From Loktanella sp. M215 (GTDB lineage: Bacteria; Pseudomonadota; Alphaproteobacteria; Rhodobacterales; Rhodobacteraceae): 64,000 nucleotides of DNA. Below are positions 57,960 to 64,000 of this stretch, in pieces. The DNA is taken from NCBI RefSeq assembly GCF_021735925.1, contig NZ_WMEA01000001.1, positions 3,440,001-3,504,000 of the forward strand. The letters are read 5' to 3'. Numbering within the stretch: position 1 is the stretch's first letter; each line of letters starts with the position of its first letter. Both the position numbers and the translations under genes were made by a program. The notes beneath the pieces were generated by a model. It was not told the DNA's origin, made no database searches, and was given only the letters and a program-made list of their open reading frames with translations.

Positions 57960-59545
57960 AGGATTTCGCCGCCCTCTACGCCCGCATCGACGAATCGACC
58001 AAGACAACGGTGAAGGTCGCGGCCCTGGCCGAGTACTTTCGCACCGCCCCCGACGACGACAAGCTCTGGACCGTCGCCCTCTTCTCGGGCCGTCGCCCGA
58101 AACGCACCATCACCGCCACCCGCCTGCGCGAATGGGCCGCCGAACGTGGCGGCATTCCCCTTTGGCTGTTCGAGGAATCCTACGGCATCGTCGGCGATCT
58201 GGCGGAAACGATCAGCCTGATCCTACCCGACGCCACCGGCACGGACGCCCGGTCGCTCACCTTCTGGATTGGGGAAATCAAGCGCCTCTCCGCCCTCGAC
58301 GACGAGGCGCGCAAGGCCGGCATCCTCGCCGCCTGGGACGCGCTGCCGGGGCCGCAGCGCTATCTCTTCACCAAACTGCTCACCGGCTCCTTCCGCGTCG
58401 GCGTCAGCCGCAAGCTGATGACCCGCGCCCTGTCCATCGCGACAGAAGGCGACGAGGCCAACCTCACGCACCGCCTGATGGGCGACTGGACGCCGGACAC
58501 CACAACGTGGGAACGGTTGATCGAAACCACCGACCCCAGCACGGACCTCTCACGCCCCTACCCCTTCTACCTCGCTTACGGCCTCGAAGACCTTGCCGCC
58601 CTCGGCCCCGCCACCGACTGGTCGGCGGAATGGAAATGGGACGGCATCCGCGGCCAGTTCATCCTGCGAATGGGCGAACATCACCTCTGGTCCCGGGGCG
58701 AGGACCTGATGACCGACCGTTTCCCCGAGCTTGCCCAACTGCGCGACTTCCTGCCCGACGGCACCGTGATCGACGGCGAGGTGCTGGCCTTTCGCGACGA
58801 GGCCCCCCTCACCTTCAACGCCCTGCAATCCCGCATCGGCCGCAAGACCGTGCCGAAAAAGCTGCTGACCGAGGCCCCTGTCATCCTCATGGCCTACGAC
58901 CTGCTGGAGGACGCAGGCGAGGACATCCGCGCCCTGCCCTTCGCCGACAGGCGCGCGCGTCTTGCCAATATCATCGCCAAAGCCCCATCCACCGCCCCCC
59001 TGCGCCTGTCCCCCACGGTCGCGGCCAGCGACTGGGACACCCTCGCCGCCGCCCGCGACACCAGCCGCGAAAAATCCGCCGAAGGCCTGATGCTGAAACG
59101 CCTCGATTCCCCCTACCTTGCGGGCCGCAAGAAGGGCGACTGGTGGAAATGGAAGGTCGACCCCCTGACCATCGACGCGGTGATGATCTATGCGCAGCAA
59201 GGCTCCGGCCGGCGGGCGAACCTCTTCACCGACTACACCTTTGCCGTTTGGGATGGCGACGCTCTGGTCCCGTTCACCAAGGCCTATTCCGGCCTGACGG
59301 ACGCCGAATTCCGGCAGATCACCGCTTGGGTCCGCAAGAATACCTTGCAAAAGTTCGGCCCCGTACGCCAAGTCACCCCGGAACATGTCTTTGAATTGGG
59401 GTTTGAGGGGATACAGGCCAGCCCGCGCCACAAGTCGGGCGTCGCCCTGCGGTTTCCCCGGATGCTGCGCTGGCGGCACGACAAACCACTGAACGAGGCG
59501 AACACGCTGGCGGACCTCAAGGAGATGCTGCCCGCCTACGGATAA
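57956..59545 (+). CDS. ATP-dependent DNA ligase of the exonuclease-associated family
   Basis: A 529-residue ligase with an N-terminal DNA-binding domain (about 1-190), an adenylation domain with the nucleotide-binding lysine in AEWKWDGIRG (K227), motif III-like VIDGEVLAF, EGLMLKRLDSPY and KKGDWWKWKVDP, and a C-terminal OB fold. Together with the coupled exonuclease it probably serves DNA repair. The DEXH helicase and phosphoesterase genes that often join this set are not in the window. Confidence 0.9.
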   Translation: MKDFAALYARIDESTKTTVKVAALAEYFRTAPDDDKLWTVALFSGRRPKRTITATRLREWAAERGGIPLWLFEESYGIVGDLAETISLILPDATGTDARSLTFWIGEIKRLSALDDEARKAGILAAWDALPGPQRYLFTKLLTGSFRVGVSRKLMTRALSIATEGDEANLTHRLMGDWTPDTTTWERLIETTDPSTDLSRPYPFYLAYGLEDLAALGPATDWSAEWKWDGIRGQFILRMGEHHLWSRGEDLMTDRFPELAQLRDFLPDGTVIDGEVLAFRDEAPLTFNALQSRIGRKTVPKKLLTEAPVILMAYDLLEDAGEDIRALPFADRRARLANIIAKAPSTAPLRLSPTVAASDWDTLAAARDTSREKSAEGLMLKRLDSPYLAGRKKGDWWKWKVDPLTIDAVMIYAQQGSGRRANLFTDYTFAVWDGDALVPFTKAYSGLTDAEFRQITAWVRKNTLQKFGPVRQVTPEHVFELGFEGIQASPRHKSGVALRFPRMLRWRHDKPLNEANTLADLKEMLPAYG

Positions 59546-59558
59546 GAAGGAAGACCCC

Positions 59559-60608
59559 ATGCGCCGCTGGATCGCCCGCCCCATCGCCCTCGCGCTGCTG
59601 CTGCTTGTCGCGGCGACCGGCATCGCGATGCTCAATACCGATACATGGTGGATCCGCTTCCTCGACTTCCCCCGCATGCAGATTGCAGCCGCGCTGGCGG
59701 TAGGCGTGCTGCTTTATATGGTGATCGCCGGCTGGCGCGGTATCGTGGTGACGCTGCTGGCGCTCGTGGCGCTTGGCGAACAGGTCCGCACCCTCTGGCC
59801 CTACCAGCCGCTGGCGGCCAAGATGGTGGCCCAGACACCCCGCTGCGCCGACGACGGCGTGCTGCAGGTGCTATCCACCAATGTTCAGCGCGGCAATCAG
59901 GACGCGCAACAGGTCATCGACATGGTCCGCGCCAACGATCCCGACATCCTCCTGGTGATGGAGACGGACGAACGCTGGGACCGCGACCTGACCCCGCTGC
60001 GCGACGATTACGACTACGTCATGCAGAACATCCCCGACAACGCGACCTTCTTCGGGATGCACGTCTTTTCCCGCTACCCGCTGGAAAACGCCCGGTTCGA
60101 ATTTCCCTTCGGCAGCGACACGCCCCTTTTCGTCGGCGACGTCGCCCACCCGCGCGAGACGGTGCAGTTCATCGGCGTCCATCCCCGCCCGCCCCAGCGC
60201 GGCCAGTCGTCAGAGATGCGCGACGCCACCGTGCTGACCGCCGCCCAGTTCGCGGCCGACAGCGAGGCTGTCAGCATCATGGCCGGCGACTACAACGCCA
60301 CACCCTGGAACGACACCGCCCGCCTTGCCATGCGCATGGGTCAGGTCCTCGACCCCCGCCAAGGCCGCGGCCCGATCGTCAGCTTCGACGCCAAAAGCGC
60401 CTGGATGAAATGGCCGCTCGACCAGATCCTGTGGCAGGGTGGCCCCGGCCTGCGCGACTTCCAGATCCTGCCCGCCATAGGATCCGACCACTACCCCGTC
60501 CGCGCCGACCTGTGCCTGACCACCAACGCGCCGGGCGATCCCGCCGCGCTGCGTGACGGCGACAGGGACGCCGTGCAAGCCGTCTTCGACGCCGCGTCAA
60601 AGGGTTGA
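59559..60608 (+). CDS. Membrane-anchored endonuclease/exonuclease/phosphatase family protein
   Basis: A 349-residue protein with two to three N-terminal helices (about 6-85) and an EEP domain facing the periplasm or cytoplasm. Catalytic features are LSTNVQRGN, the glutamate in LLVMETDERWD, MAGDYNATPWND and the terminal SDHYPVRADL. Substrates of this family range from DNA to phospholipids and inositol phosphates; the membrane anchor speaks against DNA repair despite the neighbouring ligase gene 13 bp upstream. GAAGGAAGA precedes the ATG. Confidence 0.83.
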   Translation: MRRWIARPIALALLLLVAATGIAMLNTDTWWIRFLDFPRMQIAAALAVGVLLYMVIAGWRGIVVTLLALVALGEQVRTLWPYQPLAAKMVAQTPRCADDGVLQVLSTNVQRGNQDAQQVIDMVRANDPDILLVMETDERWDRDLTPLRDDYDYVMQNIPDNATFFGMHVFSRYPLENARFEFPFGSDTPLFVGDVAHPRETVQFIGVHPRPPQRGQSSEMRDATVLTAAQFAADSEAVSIMAGDYNATPWNDTARLAMRMGQVLDPRQGRGPIVSFDAKSAWMKWPLDQILWQGGPGLRDFQILPAIGSDHYPVRADLCLTTNAPGDPAALRDGDRDAVQAVFDAASKG

Positions 60609-60663
60609 GGGGGGCGCCCCCAGCCCCTATGTGACATCAAACCATTCAGACAGGACCAGACCC

Positions 60664-62487
60664 ATGACCCATGCCCCCGCCTTCGACGCCCAGACAGACG
60701 CTGGCGGCCGGAACCTTGGCGACCTGCCCGAATGGGACCTGACCGACCTCTACCCCAGCCCCGACAGCGCCGAGATCAAGCGCGACATGGACTGGCTGGA
60801 AGCCGCCTGCGCCGACTTCGCCGCCGACTACGAAGGCAAGCTGGCGGACCTCGATGCCGCAGGCCTGCTCGACGCGGTCAAGCGTTACGAGAATATCGAC
60901 ATCATCGCCGGCCGCGTCATGTCCTACGCCGGTCTGCGCTACTACCAGATCACCACGGATGACGAGCGTGGCAAGTTCATGGCCGACGCGCAGGACCGCA
61001 TGACGACCTACACCACGCCGCTGGTCTTCTACGGTCTGGAATTCAACCGCCTCGACGATGCGCATCTGGAGAACCTTTTGGCCCAGAACGCCGACCTGCG
61101 CCGATACAAGCCGATTTTTGATCGGATGCGCGCGATGAAGCCGCACCAGTTGTCGGACGAGATGGAAAAGTTCCTGCACGACCAATCCACCGTCGGTGCC
61201 GCCGCCTGGAACCGCCTTTTCGACGAAACCATGGCCGGCCTGATGTTCGACGTGGACGGTGCGGCCCTGAACCTCGAATCCACCCTCAACCTGCTGACCG
61301 ACCGCGACCGCACCAAGCGCGAGGCCGCCAGCAAGGCCCTCGCCACCGTCTTCAAGGACAACGTCAAACTCTTCGCCCGCGTCCACAACACGCTGGCGAA
61401 GGAAAAGGAAATCGAAGACCGCTGGCGCAAGATGCCGACCCCGCAATACGGCCGCCACCTGTCCAACCATGTGGAGCCGGAGGTTGTCGAGGCCCTGCGC
61501 AACGCCGTCGTCGCGGCCTACCCCCGCCTGTCGCACCGCTACTACGCGCTCAAGGCCAAGTGGCTTGGCCTCGACAAGATGCAGACCTGGGACCGCAACG
61601 CGCCCCTGCCGATGGACAGTGACCGCATCGTGGGCTGGGACGAGGCGCGCGACATGGTGCTGGACGCCTACGCCGATTTTGCCCCCGAAATGGCGGACCT
61701 CGCGAAACCCTTCTTCACCGACGGCTGGATCGACGCGGGCGTGAAACCCGGCAAGGCCCCCGGTGCCTTCGCCCACCCCACCGTCAGCACCGTGCATCCT
61801 TACGTCATGCTGAACTACCTCGGCAAACCGCGCGATGTGATGACGCTGGCCCACGAACTGGGCCACGGCGTCCACCAGCGCCTCGCCGCAGGCCAGGGCG
61901 AACTCCTCTCCTCCACGCCCCTCACGCTAGCCGAAACCGCCTCCGTCTTCGGCGAGATGCTGACCTTCCGCAAACTGCTGGACGGCGCCAAGACGAAGCA
62001 GGAGCGCAAGGTCCTGCTCGCCGGCAAGGTCGAGGACATGATCAACACGGTCGTCCGCCAGATCGCTTTCTATGACTTCGAATGCAAACTGCACGCCGCC
62101 CGCGCGCAGGGCGAGCTGACGCCCGACGACATCAACGCCCTCTGGATGTCCGTGCAGGCCGAAAGCCTCGGCCCTGTGTTCGAGTTTCAGGACGGCTACG
62201 AAACCTTCTGGACCTACGTCCCCCACTTCGTCCACTCGCCCTTCTACGTCTACGCCTACGCCTTCGGCGACGGCCTAGTGAACGCCCTCTACGCGGTCTA
62301 CGCCGAAGGCGACCCGGACTTCAAAACCAAGTACTTCGACATGCTCAAGGCGGGCGGGTCCAAGCATCACACGGAACTGCTGGCCCCCTTCGGCCTCGAC
62401 GCCGCAGACCCCGCCTTCTGGGACAAGGGCCTCGGGATGATCGAAGGCTTCATCGACGAGCTGGAGGCGATGGAAGACGACGCATGA
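60664..62487 (+). CDS. pepF: M3 family oligoendopeptidase (PepF type)
   Basis: A 607-residue cytoplasmic zinc peptidase. The zinc site is TLAHELGHGVHQRLA with the third ligand glutamate in the following LAETASVFGEM; the C-terminal segment FVHSPFYVYAYAFGDGLVNALY is typical of the PepF branch. It degrades short peptides. ATG 60664 follows a weak ribosome site. The stop overlaps the following acetyltransferase start as ATGA. Confidence 0.92.
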   Translation: MTHAPAFDAQTDAGGRNLGDLPEWDLTDLYPSPDSAEIKRDMDWLEAACADFAADYEGKLADLDAAGLLDAVKRYENIDIIAGRVMSYAGLRYYQITTDDERGKFMADAQDRMTTYTTPLVFYGLEFNRLDDAHLENLLAQNADLRRYKPIFDRMRAMKPHQLSDEMEKFLHDQSTVGAAAWNRLFDETMAGLMFDVDGAALNLESTLNLLTDRDRTKREAASKALATVFKDNVKLFARVHNTLAKEKEIEDRWRKMPTPQYGRHLSNHVEPEVVEALRNAVVAAYPRLSHRYYALKAKWLGLDKMQTWDRNAPLPMDSDRIVGWDEARDMVLDAYADFAPEMADLAKPFFTDGWIDAGVKPGKAPGAFAHPTVSTVHPYVMLNYLGKPRDVMTLAHELGHGVHQRLAAGQGELLSSTPLTLAETASVFGEMLTFRKLLDGAKTKQERKVLLAGKVEDMINTVVRQIAFYDFECKLHAARAQGELTPDDINALWMSVQAESLGPVFEFQDGYETFWTYVPHFVHSPFYVYAYAFGDGLVNALYAVYAEGDPDFKTKYFDMLKAGGSKHHTELLAPFGLDAADPAFWDKGLGMIEGFIDELEAMEDDA

Positions 62488-62963
62488 ACGTCGTCACCCT
62501 CGCCCCCTACACCCCGGACCAGCGCGACGCCGTCTGCGCGCTGACGGTTGCCCCGGACCAGGTGGTCTTCTCCGGCCAACCGGTGCAATTCGTCACGCAG
62601 CCCGACGCCTGCATGGACATCCATGTGATCCACGCAGACGGCGCATTGGTCGGCTTCTTCCGCATCGACCGGGACTACGCCAGCATCCACGACTTCGCTG
62701 CCCCCGGCGACCTTGGCCTGCGCAGCGTGATCGTCGACCACCGCCATCAGGGGCGCGGCATCGGCAGCGCCATGGTCCGCGCCCTGCCCGCCTATATGGC
62801 GCAGCATTATCCGGCGGCCACTGACCTTTACCTGACCGTGAACCTGCGCAATCCCGGCGCGCGCAAAAGCTACCTCAACGGCGGCTTCATCGACAACGGT
62901 GCACACTATCTCGGGGGCGATGCGGGCCCGCAGCACATCCTGCACATGAAATTGGCCCCTTAA
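62484..62963 (+). CDS. GNAT family N-acetyltransferase, coupled to pepF
   Basis: A 159-residue acetyltransferase with the acetyl-CoA loop LGLRSVIVDHRHQGRGIGSAMVRAL (R-x-x-G-x-G/A as HQGRGIG) and LYLTVNLRNPGARKSYLNGGF. The substrate is unknown. ATG 62484 overlaps the pepF stop by four bases, so both are made together; a link to peptide or amino-group turnover is inference. Confidence 0.85.
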   Translation: MNVVTLAPYTPDQRDAVCALTVAPDQVVFSGQPVQFVTQPDACMDIHVIHADGALVGFFRIDRDYASIHDFAAPGDLGLRSVIVDHRHQGRGIGSAMVRALPAYMAQHYPAATDLYLTVNLRNPGARKSYLNGGFIDNGAHYLGGDAGPQHILHMKLAP

Positions 62964-62974
62964 GGCGCCAGCAT

Positions 62975-63664
62975 TCAGCCGATCATGTCCTTGACGACCG
63001 TCGTCAGCGACGACGCCTCTGGCGCCTCCTTGCGCGCCAGCGCAGGCGTCTGCCGCGACCATCCGCCGTTTTCCGCCAGATCCAGCATGAAATGCGCCAC
63101 ATCGGCCATGCGTGTCCGGATCAGATCCTCGGGGATCACATTGGGGGTCACGGTATAGTCGCCCGTCACCGCCCCCTCCATCAGCCAGCCCGGCCGCACC
63201 GCCGTCCAGTCCACGGCGCTGGCCTGCAGCTGCGCTTCCATCTCGGCCATCTGGTCCAGCACGTTGTGCAGCGCCGCCATCACCGGCAACCGGAAATACA
63301 ACGGCCCGCGATTCTTGGCCTCGACGAAACTGGCAGAGATCACGATCAACCGGTCCACCCCCGCCTGATGCATCCCCCGCAGAATATTCGTCGTCCCGCG
63401 GGTATATAGCGGCGGCGGATCCAGCAGCGTCTTCGCCGCATTGCCGACCCCCAGACAGGACAGCACCGCATCCACACCGCTGAAACAATCCGACAGATCG
63501 TCCTTCAGCACATCCGCGCGGCACAACTCCAACCCGTCGCGCCCGTCAGCCTCGGGCCAGTCCAGCTCGACCGCGCGCACACGGTGCCCCCGCGCCAGCG
63601 CCTGATCGACGAGGGACCGGCCGACACCGCCCGCCGCCCCCAGAACTGCAAATGTCTTCGTCAT
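62975..63664 (-). CDS. NAD(P)-binding protein (atypical SDR / NmrA-like)
   Basis: A 229-residue Rossmann-fold protein. The nucleotide motif FAVLGAAGGVGRSLVDQAL is at the N-terminus, VDAVLSCLGVGN in the middle, and LIVISASFVEAKNRGP plus the WTAVRPGWLMEG segment match atypical short-chain dehydrogenases that lack the full YxxxK site. The role is unknown. It faces the acetyltransferase gene with 11 bp between and follows the oxidoreductase gene leftward. Confidence 0.83.
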   Translation of the reverse strand: MTKTFAVLGAAGGVGRSLVDQALARGHRVRAVELDWPEADGRDGLELCRADVLKDDLSDCFSGVDAVLSCLGVGNAAKTLLDPPPLYTRGTTNILRGMHQAGVDRLIVISASFVEAKNRGPLYFRLPVMAALHNVLDQMAEMEAQLQASAVDWTAVRPGWLMEGAVTGDYTVTPNVIPEDLIRTRMADVAHFMLDLAENGGWSRQTPALARKEAPEASSLTTVVKDMIG

Positions 63665-63707
63665 GACCGACCCCGCTTGATACGCGTCAGGCCAACCCCC
63701 GCCCGCC

Positions 63708-64000
63708 TCAGCGGTTCCCTGCGGCGTCAAAGACCATGTCGATCATCGCCTGCGTGCCGCGGCTGAACTCCAGCGGACAGGCGTAATCCGCTCCCTCTGC
63801 TGCGGCGACAAAGGCCTCGACCTGCAACACGTAATGATTCGCCGCGGGCCAGCGTTCATGGGTCCGCTTGCCCGCCTCCGTCTCCAGCACCAGTTCCGCC
63901 AGATCGAACAGGTTGGCATTGAACGGACAGGTCAGCCGCAGCAGGCCGGTGTCACCGTGAAAGACGATGGACTGCGCCGGCTGCATCCGAGTGGACACGA
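63708..64000 (-). CDS. Gfo/Idh/MocA family oxidoreductase (C-terminal part)
   Basis: The last 97 or so codons of a gene that enters from the right edge. The piece SIVFHGDTGLLRLTCPFNANLFDLAELVLE followed by the closing helix YVLQVEAFVAAAEG and CPLEFSRGTQAMIDMVFDAAG is typical of the C-terminal beta-sheet domain and end of Gfo/Idh/MocA dehydrogenases, which oxidise sugars or inositols with NAD(P). The catalytic part lies outside the window. It reads toward the NAD(P)-binding protein gene, 43 bp away. Confidence 0.75.
   Translation of the reverse strand, partial: VSTRMQPAQSIVFHGDTGLLRLTCPFNANLFDLAELVLETEAGKRTHERWPAANHYVLQVEAFVAAAEGADYACPLEFSRGTQAMIDMVFDAAGNR

Noticed and set aside
57796..59394. 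A 532-codon frame overlapping the DNA ligase gene
   Set aside because: Arg/Pro/His-rich shadow in another frame; the ligase frame carries all motifs.

Overview
The window is GC-rich chromosomal DNA (strong G/C bias at third codon positions) from an alphaproteobacterium, most likely a Rhodobacteraceae member of the roseobacter type. The signs are the gene order glyQ - small membrane protein - glyS - PEP-utilising enzyme, the order MgpS/Suv3-type helicase - S4 protein - FdxA ferredoxin - CarD, an isolated aa3-type oxidase subunit I gene, a SAM-II riboswitch in front of metZ, and several small families typical of the group (DUF1330, DUF2244, 300-residue FolB). Nearly everything is housekeeping. 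I see no CRISPR array, insertion sequence, prophage, origin or defence cluster; only one short AT-rich patch looks acquired.

Layout. 1-3.0 kb: a polyamine-type ABC importer read leftward (ATPase, binding protein, DUF1330 protein, start of a permease). 3.0-4.2 kb: a gene-poor stretch with tRNA-Leu(GAG), a possible broken gene and two small coupled ORFs leading into lipB. 4.2-9.6 kb: lipB, a GAF histidine kinase, ctaD, an acetyltransferase and a DUF2244 protein. 9.7-18.7 kb: yqeY, carA, a GT2 polysaccharide synthase, a GntR regulator, a UbiH-type monooxygenase, a class V aminotransferase, two tandem Lrp genes and ilvC. 18.7-25.5 kb: aldehyde dehydrogenase, a 54-residue membrane protein, an EamA transporter, then glmM-folP-folB and a cell-wall hydrolase. 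25.6-33.8 kb: PEP-utilising enzyme, glyS, DUF6446-type protein, glyQ, and a secreted protein whose trypsin-like domain has lost its catalytic triad. 33.8-34.4 kb: the AT-rich patch with one membrane protein. 34.4-39 kb: trkH, folE2, an acetyltransferase and riboswitch-controlled metZ. 39-47.5 kb: small hypothetical, GST, PilZ protein, yciB, EamA, ftsY, lytic transglycosylase, a NuoE-NuoF fusion, an AlkB-like hydroxylase and a secreted protein. 47.5-56.7 kb: xseA, purD, carD, fdxA, S4 protein, helicase, TPR protein, SCP2 protein and a lipase-like hydrolase. 56.9-64 kb: ligase-associated exonuclease and ATP-dependent DNA ligase, an EEP phosphodiesterase, M3 oligopeptidase, acetyltransferase, NAD(P)-binding protein and the end of a Gfo/Idh/MocA oxidoreductase.

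Functional links: folE2, folB and folP give three pterin/folate steps in two loci; metZ is governed by promoter, SAM-II aptamer and terminator in immediate succession; ilvC sits opposite two Lrp regulators; the GT2 synthase (with a secretion-ATPase-like N-terminus) and the PilZ protein hint at c-di-GMP control of a polysaccharide. Gene packing is tight, with many ATGA/TGATG overlaps and three convergent pairs that share one CTAG as stop codon on both strands. The most useful leads are the dead-protease protein, the orphan NuoE-NuoF fusion, the small coupled ORFs before lipB, the AT-rich patch, the FolB extension and the 42-nt repeat at convergent gene ends. I found no clearly undescribed multi-gene system.
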